Assembly (NCBI RefSeq): GCF_015163655.1
Contig: NZ_JADEUF010000033.1
Coordinates: 1 to 35,164 of the forward strand
Direction of reading: 5' to 3'
DNA from: Xenorhabdus griffiniae
GTDB lineage: Bacteria > Pseudomonadota > Gammaproteobacteria > Enterobacterales > Enterobacteriaceae
DNA: 35,164 bases
Shown: positions 19,676 to 28,870 of the stretch, one piece after another
Layout: every line of letters starts with the position of its first letter
How positions within the stretch are numbered: position 1 is the first letter of the stretch
Position numbers and translations under genes: made by a program
The notes under the pieces: model-generated
Databases searched by the model: none
The model's input: the letters and a program-made list of their open reading frames with translations, nothing else
What the model was told of the DNA's origin: nothing

Positions 19676-21961
19676 TTACAATACAGCATCTTCTGATTTC
19701 TTATTATTCGATTTTTGGGCACTCTTGAAATCATATACCAATATCTGTTTAGCTTTATCAAGTTCAATCTTGACTGAGCCTCCATGCACCAAAGAGCCAA
19801 ATAGCAATTCATTCGCCAGTGGTTTTTTGAGATTGTCCTGAATGACACGGGCCATAGGTCGTGCTCCCATCGCCTTATCATAACCTTTGTCACATAACCA
19901 TTGACGTGCAGCTGCACTGACTTCCAAAGAAACGCCTTTTTCATCCAGTTGGGCTTGTAACTCAACGATAAATTTATCAACAACTTGTTGAATAACTTCA
20001 AGAGAGAGTGCATCAAACCAGATGATGCTATCAAGACGATTGCGGAATTCAGGTGTGAAAAGCCGTTTTATCTCTTCCATACCATCCGGGCTGTTATCCT
20101 GCTCAGTGAATCCAATGGATTTACGCTGTATTTCACGCACTCCTGCATTGGTTGTCATCACTAAAATCACATTGCGGAAATCCGCCTTGCGGCCATTATT
20201 GTCAGTCAATGTACCATTATCCATAACCTGTAACAGCAGGTTAAAAACATCAGGATGGGCTTTTTCAATCTCATCCAGTAACAGTACAGAATGAGGATGT
20301 TTGATGATTGCATCAGTCAATAATCCTCCCTGATCATATCCAACATACCCCGGAGGAGCACCGATTAAACGACTGACAGTATGACGTTCCATATATTCTG
20401 ACATATCAAATCGCAATAATTTGACATTCAAGACCTTAGCAAGTTGGACTGTGACTTCGGTTTTCCCCACTCCCGTTGGCCCTGCAAACAAGAAAGATCC
20501 CACAGGTTTATGATCTTGTCCCAATCCAGCACGGCTCATCCTGATGGCTTCCGTCAAAGCAGCAATCGCTTTTTCCTGACCAAAAACCAACATCTTCAAA
20601 CGCTCATCCAGTGACTTCAATACATCTTTATCGCTGGCTGACACCGTTTTTTCTGGAATACGGGCTATGCGAGCAACAACAGTTTCAATATCGGCAACAT
20701 TGATCGTCTTCTTACGGCGGCTAGCTGGCACTAATCTGGTCCTTGCTCCAGCCTCATCAATAACATCAATGGCTTTATCCGGTAAATGACGATCGGTAAT
20801 ATACTTCACAGATAACTCAACCGCCGCTCGAATGGCCTTCGCTGTATAACGAACATCATGGTGTGCTTCATATTTAGCACGTAGTCCATTGATAATTTGT
20901 ACCGTTTCTTCAGAAGAAGGCTCAAGAATATCAATTTTTTGGAATCGACGAGCCAAAGCCCGATCTTTTTCAAAAATATTGCTAAACTCGTGGTAAGTCG
21001 TTGAGCCAATTACCCGTATACGCCCGCTGGACAACAACGGTTTAATGAGATTAGCTGCGTCCACCTGCCCACCTGATGCGGCGCCTGCGCCAATAATAGT
21101 ATGGATTTCGTCAATGAAGAGAATGCTTTTACTGTCCTGCTCTAATGTTTTTAACAAAGATTTGAAGCGCTTCTCAAAATCACCGCGATACTTTGTTCCC
21201 GCTAACAATGAGCCAATATCAAGAGAATAGATGGTACAATCCTTCATCACTTCAGGGACATTCTTTTGCACGATACACCATGCAAGCCCCTCAGCAATGG
21301 CCGTCTTACCTACACCCGATTCGCCAACAAACAGAGGATTATTTTTACGGCGACGGCAGAGTACCTGAATCGTTCTCTCCAATTCATTCTGACGGCCGAC
21401 AAGCGGATCAATTTGTCCTTTCTGTGCCAATTGATTCAGATTGGTCGTGAAATTTTCCAATCGATCTTCACTAATTACCGGTTCTTCCTGAACTGGATTG
21501 ATACTGTGGTGAGCATCATGATCTGATTCATCTTTGCGCGTGCCATGAGAGATGAAGTTCACAACATCCAAACGACTGACGTCATACTTACGCAATAAAT
21601 AAGCAGCCTGCGATTCCTGTTCACTAAAAATGGCAACCAAGACATTCGCTCCCGAGACTTCCGAACGCCCCGAAGATTGGACATGAAATACCGCACGTTG
21701 CAAAACACGCTGAAAACTTAATGTAGGTTGTGTATCCCTGTCATCATTTTCAGATAACAAGGGGGTGGTTTGTGCTATAAAACTTTCTAATTCTTGGCGT
21801 AACATCGCCAAATCGACTTTACAAGCCTCCAGTGCATCTCGCGCTGATGTGTTACTTAACAACGCCAGCAACAGGTGCTCCACAGTCATAAATTCATGTC
21901 TGTTATCCCTTGCTTTGGCAAAAGCAATATTGAGACTAAGCTCCAGTTCTTGATTGAGCAT
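19676..21961 (-). CDS. clpA: ATP-dependent Clp protease ATP-binding subunit ClpA
   Basis: Hexameric AAA+ unfoldase that feeds substrates to the ClpP peptidase. It starts [14 protein letters not shown], like E. coli; the ATG at 21961 has AGGAGG right before it and is preferred over the in-frame GTG two codons upstream. The N-domain (about 1-140) binds ClpS. The first AAA domain has Walker [14 protein letters not shown] (about residue 213). The second has [14 protein letters not shown] (about residue 494). The ClpP-contacting IGF-type loop is present in [10 protein letters not shown]. It has 761 residues against 758 in E. coli. It is transcribed with clpS, 32 bp upstream. Confidence 0.98.
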   Translation of the reverse strand: MLNQELELSLNIAFAKARDNRHEFMTVEHLLLALLSNTSARDALEACKVDLAMLRQELESFIAQTTPLLSENDDRDTQPTLSFQRVLQRAVFHVQSSGRSEVSGANVLVAIFSEQESQAAYLLRKYDVSRLDVVNFISHGTRKDESDHDAHHSINPVQEEPVISEDRLENFTTNLNQLAQKGQIDPLVGRQNELERTIQVLCRRRKNNPLFVGESGVGKTAIAEGLAWCIVQKNVPEVMKDCTIYSLDIGSLLAGTKYRGDFEKRFKSLLKTLEQDSKSILFIDEIHTIIGAGAASGGQVDAANLIKPLLSSGRIRVIGSTTYHEFSNIFEKDRALARRFQKIDILEPSSEETVQIINGLRAKYEAHHDVRYTAKAIRAAVELSVKYITDRHLPDKAIDVIDEAGARTRLVPASRRKKTINVADIETVVARIARIPEKTVSASDKDVLKSLDERLKMLVFGQEKAIAALTEAIRMSRAGLGQDHKPVGSFLFAGPTGVGKTEVTVQLAKVLNVKLLRFDMSEYMERHTVSRLIGAPPGYVGYDQGGLLTDAIIKHPHSVLLLDEIEKAHPDVFNLLLQVMDNGTLTDNNGRKADFRNVILVMTTNAGVREIQRKSIGFTEQDNSPDGMEEIKRLFTPEFRNRLDSIIWFDALSLEVIQQVVDKFIVELQAQLDEKGVSLEVSAAARQWLCDKGYDKAMGARPMARVIQDNLKKPLANELLFGSLVHGGSVKIELDKAKQILVYDFKSAQKSNNKKSEDAVL

Positions 21962-21993
21962 AAGCACCTCCTCCTAAATTTCAGTAAGCCAGA

Positions 21994-22314
21994 TCAGACC
22001 TTTTCCAGCGTGCAAAGTAACGGATGCTCGTGCTCCTTAGCATACATGTTCACTTGCGCAGCTTTAGTTTCTGCGACCTCTGCCGTATAAATTCCGCAAA
22101 CTGCTTTCCCTTTGTAATGGACATCCAGCATTAGTTGCGTTGCTCGTTCAACATCATAAGAAAAGAACTTTTGCAATACGTCAACCACAAACTCCATAGG
22201 GGTATAATCGTCATTGTTAAGAATAACCTTATACATTGATGGTGGTTGTAGTTTTTGTTTTACATCATCCTCAATAAATTCTTCAACTTTCAAATCGTTA
22301 TAAAACTCAGTCAT
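21994..22314 (-). CDS. clpS: ATP-dependent Clp protease adaptor ClpS
   Basis: Adaptor that binds N-terminal Leu, Phe, Tyr or Trp and hands the substrate to ClpA. It has 106 residues, the usual length. The flexible N-terminus is followed by the core [20 protein letters not shown], which includes the N-degron pocket (NDDYTPMEF), and by the His-containing helix and [17 protein letters not shown]. The gene is the first of a clpS-clpA unit and diverges from cspD. Confidence 0.98.
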   Translation of the reverse strand: MTEFYNDLKVEEFIEDDVKQKLQPPSMYKVILNNDDYTPMEFVVDVLQKFFSYDVERATQLMLDVHYKGKAVCGIYTAEVAETKAAQVNMYAKEHEHPLLCTLEKV

Positions 22315-22639
22315 TATTCTTCCGCTGGGTATTCACTGTCCGCAGGATTTTAGTATGAACTAATTCATTCTACTGCTATATATTTTATCACTTCATAAAG
22401 CACTCTGCTTACCCCTTCCTTGATTAGCAGATCAGGATCTTGCCTAAAAATCGGATACCGTTATCTATATCAAACTTTGGCCATTTGAGACAGCCTGACG
22501 TTGCTTATATGCTTGACGACGTAATGAATTTCACTACAGTATATTTTATGAACACCGCTTTCTGTCTGGGCGTTTGTTCATATTTTGAAATTTTTAGTGA
22601 CTCCTAAACCCGAAATCGTGATACGAGGGATAGAGAAGT
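22315..22639. other. Divergent clpS/cspD spacer
   Basis: No gene is seen in these 325 bp. A candidate cspD promoter is at 22513-22540. No promoter could be fixed for clpS. Confidence 0.5.
22513..22540 (+). promoter_or_regulatory. Candidate cspD promoter
   Basis: TTGACG (22513-22518) and TACAGT (22535-22540) are spaced by 16 bases, close to the sigma-70 pattern. A start near 22547 would leave a leader of about 90 bases, as is common for cold-shock-family genes. Assigned by eye. Confidence 0.4.
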
Positions 22640-22867
22640 ATGGAAACAGGTACTGTTAAATGGTTCAATAATGCAAAGGGCTTTGGATTTATTTGCCCAG
22701 CCAGCGGGGGCGAGGATATATTCGCTCACTATTCAACCATTCAGATGGATGGTTATAGGACGCTGAAAGCAGGGCAAAAAGTGAACTTTAACGTTCATCA
22801 AGGCCCCAAAGGTAACCACGCCAGTCTTATTGTACCTCTGGAAGATGGTTCAAAATCAAAAAAATAG
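22640..22867 (+). CDS. cspD: Cold shock-like protein CspD
   Basis: Single-strand DNA-binding OB-fold protein that inhibits replication in stationary phase; not itself cold-induced in E. coli. It has 75 residues. The RNP motifs are KGFGFICP and DIFAHYSTI. The longer, charged tail (LEDGSKSKK) and the neighbour clpS distinguish CspD from CspA-type proteins. GAGGGATAGAGAAGT precedes the ATG. It is convergent with macB across a strong hairpin. Confidence 0.96.
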   Translation: METGTVKWFNNAKGFGFICPASGGEDIFAHYSTIQMDGYRTLKAGQKVNFNVHQGPKGNHASLIVPLEDGSKSKK

Positions 22868-22890
22868 TGACCCGATAAATTCGTAATTTC

Positions 22891-22927
22891 CACGCCACAA
22901 ATAGACAATAAGCTTATTTGTGGCGTG
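22891..22927. terminator. Bidirectional hairpin between cspD and macB
   Basis: CACGCCACAAATA and TATTTGTGGCGTG form a perfect 13-bp stem with an 11-base loop between two convergent genes. T-runs are weak, so the call rests mainly on stem and position. Confidence 0.65.
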
Positions 22928-22931
22928 CTAT

Positions 22932-24890
22932 TTATTCCCTTGCCAATGCTTCTATAGGATCGAGGTGAGCTGCATTTCTTGCCGGTAGGAAACCGAAGAT
23001 TATCCCTATTGCCGTTGAACAGCCAAATGCAATGATAAATGCAATGAAGCTATAAACGAAATTCCAGTTCGGTAACATCAATTGCACCATAAAGGAAATG
23101 CTGTATGACAGAATAATCCCCAATATCCCCCCAATTAAACAAACCAAAACAGCTTCAATAAGGAATTGCTGCATAATGTCACTGGTTCTGGCCCCTACTG
23201 CCATACGAATACCAATTTCCCTTGTACGTTCGGTGACAGATACCAACATGATATTCATGACACCAATCCCCCCGACAACCAAGGATATTACCGCAACTAA
23301 CGTTAAAAATATTTGCATCGTCCGGGTTGTTTTATCCATTATTTTAATGGTCTTATTCACGTTATAAGTGTGAAAGTCTTTTTTGCCGTGACGAAATATC
23401 AACAATTGATTAAGTTTTTCTTCTACTTCGTTGGATACATAACCATCTTTCAACCTGATAACAATCGAATTCAAGTAATTTTGATTCATCAAACGGCTAT
23501 TCATCGTACTGTAAGGCACCCAAACTTGTAACGTATCACTGCTATAAAGCGTTTGCCCACTAGCAATTACACCAATCACTGTCAAGGGCATATTTGCTAA
23601 CAGTAACTCTTTGCCTACCACATTGTCCTGGTAAGGAAAAAATTTCTTACGTGTATTATCATCAATGATAACCACTTGCGACTGACGCTCAATCATGTCT
23701 GCAGTAAAAGGAATGCCTTGGGAAAACTTCATTGCATATACCTGAAAAAAGTCATTTCCTACCCCCAATATTTGTGCTTTAGCATCCATATTGCCCTGAC
23801 GCAAACGCCCGCTATTTATAAATTCGGGAGAAGCAGCCAGAACATAAGGCTGAGATCTTATTGCTGTAATATCAGTAAGTTTCAATGCCTGCATATCCAA
23901 AGCATTATCACTGCCAAAATCTTTTCCTGGATAGATTGATATAGAGTTAGTGGCAATCGATTTAATATGTGATAACACCATCGATTTTGCCGCATCGCCA
24001 ATCACTACGATCGTGACGACAGAAGCAATGCCGATTATAATTCCAAGCATTGTCAGCAGAGTCCGTAGCTTATTCACATTCATGGCACGCCATGCCATCA
24101 ATAAAGCTTCATTAAAACGTCCCCAGATTTTTTGCACTGAGGAGGTTTTTACATTGACAGTTTTTGTATCTACAGACGAAGAGATATGAGGTAATTTTTG
24201 ATGTTCAGAAGAACGCACCTCTCTCATGATACGCCCATCTTTGATTTCAATCACCCGTTGAGCCTGTGCAGCAATGTTAGGATCGTGGGTAACAATAACA
24301 ACCGTATGTCCTCGTTGACAGAGTTTCTTCAAGATATCCATCATTTCCTGACCGGAAGTGCTATCCAATGCGCCGGTGGGTTCGTCAGCCAGGATGACCT
24401 GACCACCATTCATCAGAGCCCTGGCAATACTAACCCGTTGTTGCTGTCCACCTGAAAGCTGGCTTGGTCGATAATCAATCCGGTTTCCCAATCCAAGACT
24501 TTTTAGCAATTCAATAGCCCGCTCACGACGTTGTATTTTGGAAACACCAGAATAAATTGCTGGAATTTCAACATTTTGTTCGGCGGTTAAATGAGCCAAT
24601 AAATGGTAGCGCTGAAAAATGAAGCCAAAATATTCCCTGCGTAACTCGGCCAATTGGTCACTATCCAAATCAGCAATATTTCTTCCCGCAACCCAATATT
24701 CGCCACTACTGGGTTTATCCAAACAGCCAAGTATATTCATTAAAGTAGACTTACCTGAACCGGAAGCACCAACAATAGCCACCATTTCTCCGGCCTGTAT
24801 AGATAACGAAATATCATCCAAAACGGTGACTTGTCCATCTCCAGCGGGATAATTACGACTAACGCCTTTTAGTTCCAGTAAGGTACTCAT
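22932..24890 (-). CDS. macB: Macrolide export ATP-binding/permease protein MacB
   Basis: Inner-membrane ABC protein of the MacA-MacB-TolC tripartite pump, which exports macrolides, enterotoxin-type peptides and lipids from the periplasm. The N-terminal ATPase has Walker A GASGSGKST (about residue 40), signature [15 protein letters not shown] and Walker B VILADEPTGALD. A linker leads to a first membrane helix at about 278, a large periplasmic region (about 300-525) and three C-terminal helices with the motif ERTREIGIRMAVGAR. It has 652 residues against 648 in E. coli. The start lies 2 bp after macA stops, so the two are co-translated. Confidence 0.96.
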   Translation of the reverse strand: MSTLLELKGVSRNYPAGDGQVTVLDDISLSIQAGEMVAIVGASGSGKSTLMNILGCLDKPSSGEYWVAGRNIADLDSDQLAELRREYFGFIFQRYHLLAHLTAEQNVEIPAIYSGVSKIQRRERAIELLKSLGLGNRIDYRPSQLSGGQQQRVSIARALMNGGQVILADEPTGALDSTSGQEMMDILKKLCQRGHTVVIVTHDPNIAAQAQRVIEIKDGRIMREVRSSEHQKLPHISSSVDTKTVNVKTSSVQKIWGRFNEALLMAWRAMNVNKLRTLLTMLGIIIGIASVVTIVVIGDAAKSMVLSHIKSIATNSISIYPGKDFGSDNALDMQALKLTDITAIRSQPYVLAASPEFINSGRLRQGNMDAKAQILGVGNDFFQVYAMKFSQGIPFTADMIERQSQVVIIDDNTRKKFFPYQDNVVGKELLLANMPLTVIGVIASGQTLYSSDTLQVWVPYSTMNSRLMNQNYLNSIVIRLKDGYVSNEVEEKLNQLLIFRHGKKDFHTYNVNKTIKIMDKTTRTMQIFLTLVAVISLVVGGIGVMNIMLVSVTERTREIGIRMAVGARTSDIMQQFLIEAVLVCLIGGILGIILSYSISFMVQLMLPNWNFVYSFIAFIIAFGCSTAIGIIFGFLPARNAAHLDPIEALARE

Positions 24891-24892
24891 TA

Positions 24893-26038
24893 TTACTCCT
24901 CTACGCTACTATCACTGCGACTGGTGATCACACGTTCGTTTTCCTTCAATCCAGAGAGCACCTGAACATTCGCGTTATCAAAGGCCCCGATTGTGATTTT
25001 ACGTTTTTCTGCTTTACCATTATGTAAAACACTCACTTCATATTGCGTAGAAAGTACATGCTGAGTTGAAGACGCATATTGGCGAGAAGCTATTTCCAAA
25101 GCTGAAATTGGGATCATCAATACATTATGCAAAGACTGAAGGGCTATTTTTACTTGCGCGGTCATCTGCAAACGCAAAATATGTTCGGGATTAGGTACTT
25201 CAAAGCGGGCATAATAGAAAATCGCGTTATTCTCAACTTGTGGTGTTGGCAGGGTATCTTTCAGGACGCTGTGAAATTGCCTTCCTGGTGCGCCTAAGAT
25301 GGTAAATGAAACTTTCTGTCCAGGTGCTAAATTGATGACATCGGCCTCCGATACTTCTGCATTAACAATCATGGTATCAAGGTTTGCGAGTGTCAAAATA
25401 GTCGGTGCTTGCTGTGCAGCAATCACGGTTTGTCCCTGAAATGTTTTAATATCTGTCACTATGCCCTCAATTGGGGCAGTAATTCTGGTATATTGTAAGT
25501 TCGTTTTTGCCGTATCAAGTTTAGCCTTATTTTGCTTAATTTGCGCCACCAAGTCGTCAATTCTGGCGGCCTTAGACTGCATATCTGTTATGTTTGAATC
25601 CAATTCTTGCTGAGAAATAACATGTAATTTAAACAAATGCCTCAAACGATTGACTTTAAGCTGTGCAAGTTTTAGTTCAGCCCGCGCTCCACGGAGATTG
25701 GCCTCCAATGATTTTGCTGTTTCCTGAATTTCAGCCACTGTGTTTTTTGCTGTCTGTGGATCAATCAAAGCCAATAATTGGCCTTGCTTAACCTTATCCC
25801 CCAGTTTCACATAAAGCTCTTTCAACTGACCGCTAACCTGGGCCCCGACGTCAACTTTACTGACCGCATCCAATTTACCCACCGCTAGGACATTTCTTTG
25901 GAAATCGCCCTTTATCACTGCACTCGTCTGATACGAGACAGGCTTCGGCAGATAGAAGAAATAGGACCACACAGAAGCAATAGCTATGAGAACAAGCCCT
26001 GCACCAATCCAGCGATACTTGGCAAAAAGAAGTTTCAT
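24893..26038 (-). CDS. macA: Macrolide export periplasmic adaptor MacA
   Basis: Membrane fusion protein that links MacB to TolC. The N-terminal anchor is at about residues 10-27 (GAGLVLIASVWSYFF-like). The lipoyl half-motifs are GKLDAVSKVDVGAQVSGQLK (about residue 55) and LQYTRITAPIEGIVTDI. The alpha-helical hairpin lies between them (about 105-195), and the beta-barrel and membrane-proximal domains follow. The ATG at 26038 is preferred because TAGGT stands about 10 bases upstream; an in-frame TTG lies two codons earlier. It has 381 residues, about ten more than E. coli, partly because of an insertion near STQHVLSTQYEV. Confidence 0.95.
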   Translation of the reverse strand: MKLLFAKYRWIGAGLVLIAIASVWSYFFYLPKPVSYQTSAVIKGDFQRNVLAVGKLDAVSKVDVGAQVSGQLKELYVKLGDKVKQGQLLALIDPQTAKNTVAEIQETAKSLEANLRGARAELKLAQLKVNRLRHLFKLHVISQQELDSNITDMQSKAARIDDLVAQIKQNKAKLDTAKTNLQYTRITAPIEGIVTDIKTFQGQTVIAAQQAPTILTLANLDTMIVNAEVSEADVINLAPGQKVSFTILGAPGRQFHSVLKDTLPTPQVENNAIFYYARFEVPNPEHILRLQMTAQVKIALQSLHNVLMIPISALEIASRQYASSTQHVLSTQYEVSVLHNGKAEKRKITIGAFDNANVQVLSGLKENERVITSRSDSSVEE

Positions 26039-26293
26039 CAACAAATACCTACCATTAAAATATGCAATCTAATGACTTAACTTGAACTTTACTGTATAAA
26101 ACATAAACAAATCCTATCAACGGGATATTTCTGATATGTATTCTTTAAAAAAACTCTCCATGTCCAATACAGGTAAGGCAAGCAGAGCCTTAAGTCCTTT
26201 TTTAAGATTTAACGTGACATTATGCTTGCGGTATATATGGGATTAATATGCAGCGCCTTGTTATACGCAAAACGGATTGCACAAACCGAGCGA

Positions 26294-26413
26294 TTAAAAA
26301 CTCAGCTTATAAAATGACAGGAGATTAGTAAAGCTGGCTAAGAGGCTGGATTTGCCCTGCGCATTTCCACCAATCAGAATCGTATTTTCGTCAAGTACGA
26401 ATGATAATCGCAT
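26294..26413 (-). pseudogene. ybjD: Remnant of the OLD-type ATPase gene ybjD
   Basis: A 39-codon open frame translates to RLSFVLDENTILIGGNAQGK followed by SSLLASFTNLLSF. It resembles residues of about 14-47 of E. coli YbjD (RLSLMLEQNNVLIGENAWGK, then SSLLDALTLLLSP as I recall it), including the Walker A motif GGNAQGKS. YbjD is an OLD-family ATPase/TOPRIM protein of over 500 residues. Here everything before and after this segment is missing: the frame closes at TAA soon after. It sits between macA and lysO, where E. coli has ybjD. An AGAGAGGAAATGT ribosome binding site stands before the ATG, so a short peptide could still be made, but a decayed gene is the simplest reading. Confidence 0.65.
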
Positions 26414-26572
26414 ACATTTCCTCTCTTTCCATACAGATTTACTTAATTTTATTTATAACATCCGTCCTATCAGAGATTAAAAAATGCGTTGAATTTCAGT
26501 ATGTTTCCCTTTATCCTACTTGTTATTTCAATGTAATTTTTTTGTTTCTTTATGTTTGCTGATTTTTGTGTC

Positions 26573-26678
26573 TATACGCATTAAACTTCAAGTTGCAATT
26601 TACAGCACGATATGAAACCTGATTTCTGCCCGCTTCGCGGGGGAGGAATCACATGTATCTTGAAGTTAGATTGGTATA
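26573..26678. repeat. Palindromic element A, copy 2
   Basis: Begins TATACGCATTAAACTTCAAG and ends CTTGAAGTTAGATTGGTATA, imperfect terminal inverted repeats matching at about 16 of 20 positions. A central GATTTCTGCCCGC opposite GCGGGGGAGGAATC forms a hairpin. Upstream of lysO and in the same orientation as the copy downstream of it. Confidence 0.85.
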
Positions 26679-26737
26679 GTTTTCGTTATTAAGATTAAGA
26701 TAAAAAGACGTTTTTTTATTGGATAAGGATGTGGATC

Positions 26738-27640
26738 ATGTATTCAGGATTAATCATTATTCTCCTGCCTTTGGCCTTGGGCTACCTTATTCATCTGAGT
26801 GATAAATCGATGCTAACCTTCGTGCATCAGCTACTCAATGTCATGGTTTATATCATTCTCATTTTGATGGGGATAAGCCTTGCGATGCTGGAAAACTTGG
26901 GTAGTAACTTACTTTCTATCTTGCTGTATGCAACAACATTTTTCCTGTGCACCTTTATAATTAATATGCTAGCGCTTTTCCTTTTAGATAAGCGAGATCC
27001 GTGGATTATTAGTGCACACAAACAGGAAAAACCGCCTTCCCGATTACATATGGCTCTGGATTCCGTCAAATTATGTGGCGCATTAGTATTGGGGTTTCTT
27101 ATTGGATTAATAGGCTGGTCAGGGTTTCATCTTTCTAGCCGAGCCAGCGAAATTGCCTTGATTTTTTTACTATTTCTAGTGGGTATTCAACTGCGTAATA
27201 ACGGCATGAGCCTAAAGCAAACCCTGCTGAATCGCCGTGGTATGATTATTGCCATCGTGGTTGCCATCAGTTCCCTGCTGGGTGGCGTACTGGCTGCATT
27301 TTTGTTGGAATTACCGACCAAAACGGGTCTTGCCATTGCATCAGGATACGGTTGGTATTCCCTTTCCGGCATTTTAATTTCCGATGCTTACGGACCTGTG
27401 CTTGGCAGTACCGCCTTTTTCAATGACTTAGCTCGTGAATTGGCATCCATCATGCTTATTCCCATACTAATAAATCGCTATCGTTCAACCGCATTGGGTT
27501 TGACCGGAGCGGCTTCAATTGACTTTACCTTACCGATCTTACAACGCTGTGGTGGTATCAGTATCGTACCCGCAGCTATCGTTCATGGTTTTATATTGAG
27601 TTTATTAACCCCTTTATTCATCGCATTGTTTACCCGGTAA
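26738..27640 (+). CDS. lysO: L-lysine exporter LysO (YbjE)
   Basis: Inner-membrane protein that exports L-lysine and the toxic analogue thialysine; regulated by ArgP in E. coli. It has 300 residues with about eight hydrophobic helices. Characteristic stretches are LLFLVGIQLRNNGMSLKQTL (about residue 145), GYGWYSLSGILISDAYGPV, FFNDLARELASIML and VPAAIVHGFILSLL. The ATG at 26738 (MYSGLI) is chosen over the one at 26729 because AAGGA lies 8 bases before it and E. coli LysO begins MFSGLL. The gene stands alone between two directly repeated copies of element A. No regulatory site for ArgP was identified. Confidence 0.95.
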   Translation: MYSGLIIILLPLALGYLIHLSDKSMLTFVHQLLNVMVYIILILMGISLAMLENLGSNLLSILLYATTFFLCTFIINMLALFLLDKRDPWIISAHKQEKPPSRLHMALDSVKLCGALVLGFLIGLIGWSGFHLSSRASEIALIFLLFLVGIQLRNNGMSLKQTLLNRRGMIIAIVVAISSLLGGVLAAFLLELPTKTGLAIASGYGWYSLSGILISDAYGPVLGSTAFFNDLARELASIMLIPILINRYRSTALGLTGAASIDFTLPILQRCGGISIVPAAIVHGFILSLLTPLFIALFTR

Positions 27641-27646
27641 ATTATT

Positions 27647-27753
27647 TATACGCATTAAACTTCAAGTTGCAATTTACAATACGATATGAAACGTGATTTC
27701 TCCCCGTGAAGCGGGGGAGAAATCACACGCATCTTGAAGTTAGATTAGTGTAT
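27647..27753. repeat. Palindromic element A, copy 3
   Basis: About 107 bp, nearly the same as the copy at 26573-26678 and in the same orientation. It has TATACGCATTAAACTTCAAG at the left end, a central GATTTCTCCCC opposite GGGGGAGAAATC hairpin, and CTTGAAGTTAGATTAGTGTA at the right end. It starts 7 bp after the lysO stop. Confidence 0.85.
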
Positions 27754-27912
27754 GCAATACAAAGCTATCCTGGTTTAATGCATAAACTGAATAAAAAAGA
27801 TTTTTCGATATAAAAATCAATCTACCAAACTAATATAAAAAGCAAAAAAAGATCTAAAAAATGCTGAAAAATTGATTAGTTAACTAACAAATTCGATTAA
27901 AACAACAATTTT

Positions 27913-27953
27913 ATGCAAATATCATTGCATAGTTATTCTTGTGGGATTAATAT
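27913..27953 (+). promoter_or_regulatory. artP promoter with overlapping palindrome
   Basis: TTGCAT (27925-27930) and TAATAT (27948-27953) are spaced by 17 bases, a good sigma-70 promoter. The -35 hexamer is the right half of the inverted repeat ATGCAA-N6-TTGCAT (27913-27930). ArgR represses art genes in E. coli, but this palindrome fits the ArgR box poorly (spacing and bases differ), so the regulator is open. Confidence 0.5.
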
Positions 27954-27985
27954 CGACCAGTCAATTAACTATTCACATTTTTCGC

Positions 27986-28714
27986 ATGAGCATTCAATTA
28001 AAAAACATAAATTGTTTCTATGGCTCACATCAGGCTCTATTCGATATCAATTTTGAATGTACATCGGGAGAAACTGTCGTGTTGCTAGGTCCCAGTGGAG
28101 CAGGAAAAAGTTCTTTGCTGCGTGTCTTAAATTTACTGGAACTGCCTCGTTCTGGATTACTCAATGTGGCAACGCACCAGTTTGATTTCAAACAGCAACC
28201 TAACCACAAAGAAATTCTCGCATTGCGGCAAAAAGTTGGCATGGTTTTCCAGCAATATAATTTGTGGCCACACTTGACCGTGATGGATAATTTGATTGAA
28301 GCACCTTGCCGGGTATTGAAGCAATCTAAGCAACAAGCACGGGAAAAAGCGGCCAAACTCCTTTCCCGACTTCATTTGGGTGAATTCGCCAACCGTTTTC
28401 CACTGCACCTTTCTGGTGGACAACAACAGCGGGTTGCCATTGCACGCGCATTAATGATGGAACCTCAGGTTCTATTGTTTGATGAACCCACTGCCGCACT
28501 CGATCCTGCAATCACTTCCCAAGTCATTGACATTATTAAAGAGCTAGCAGAAACCGGTATCACTCAGATTATCGTGACTCATGAAGTAGAATTTGCTCGC
28601 AAAACAGCAAGTCAGGTTGTATATATGGAACAAGGACATATTGTCGAAAAAGGTGATGCAACTCATTTTATGCATCCTCAAACAGAAGCCTTTGCTCACT
28701 ATTTATCACACTGA
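27986..28714 (+). CDS. artP: Arginine ABC transporter ATP-binding protein ArtP
   Basis: ATPase that drives the ArtQM permease for arginine uptake. The start [13 protein letters not shown] matches E. coli ArtP, giving 242 residues, exactly the family length; this places the ATG at 27986. Walker A is [10 protein letters not shown] (about residue 35), the Q-loop is in [13 protein letters not shown], the signature is [15 protein letters not shown] and Walker B is [12 protein letters not shown]. The H-loop is VTHEVEFA. No Shine-Dalgarno sequence is visible before the ATG (ATTCACATTTTTCGC). It is the first gene of artPIQM. Confidence 0.96.
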   Translation: MSIQLKNINCFYGSHQALFDINFECTSGETVVLLGPSGAGKSSLLRVLNLLELPRSGLLNVATHQFDFKQQPNHKEILALRQKVGMVFQQYNLWPHLTVMDNLIEAPCRVLKQSKQQAREKAAKLLSRLHLGEFANRFPLHLSGGQQQRVAIARALMMEPQVLLFDEPTAALDPAITSQVIDIIKELAETGITQIIVTHEVEFARKTASQVVYMEQGHIVEKGDATHFMHPQTEAFAHYLSH

Positions 28715-28745
28715 AATACCATATTGGATCTATATACTCGATAAA

Positions 28746-28784
28746 TTTCAATCTACTACTTCCCTATAAGGGAGCAGATTGAAA
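28746..28784 (+). promoter_or_regulatory. Nested hairpin between artP and artI
   Basis: TTTCAATCT and AGATTGAAA pair perfectly (9 bp), enclosing a second stem TCCCT-ATA-AGGGA. A hairpin here can protect the upstream mRNA end or partly end transcription. In importer operons such elements set the excess of binding protein over ATPase. The role is inferred. Confidence 0.6.
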
Positions 28785-28870
28785 GATGACGCAGAGATAT
28801 CGATAGTTGATTACAAAAAAACATTAAAGCAGTTATCAACCGTGACATTCATAAACAACAGGATATTGCT

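Larger units (their letters stand above)
26039..26737. other. Decayed spacer between macA and lysO
   Basis: About 700 bp holding the ybjD remnant (26294-26413) and element A copy 2 (26573-26678). The remainder is AT-rich with no supported gene. In E. coli the corresponding interval carries ybjX, ybjD and aqpZ. Confidence 0.6.
27641..27985. other. Spacer between lysO and artP
   Basis: Holds element A copy 3 (27647-27753), an AT-rich stretch without genes, and the artP promoter (27913-27953). Confidence 0.6.

Noticed and set aside
26090-26109. A LexA-like sequence upstream of macA (TACTGTATA followed by AAACATAAACA)
   Set aside because: Only the left half fits the SOS box; the right half lacks CAG, so there is no basis for SOS control.
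26222-26317. A 31-codon plus-strand frame (MLAVYMGLICSALLYAKRIA...) overlapping the ybjD remnant
   Set aside because: It has a hydrophobic start but no ribosome binding site, no recognisable family, and lies in a decayed spacer. It could be another gene fossil but cannot be supported.
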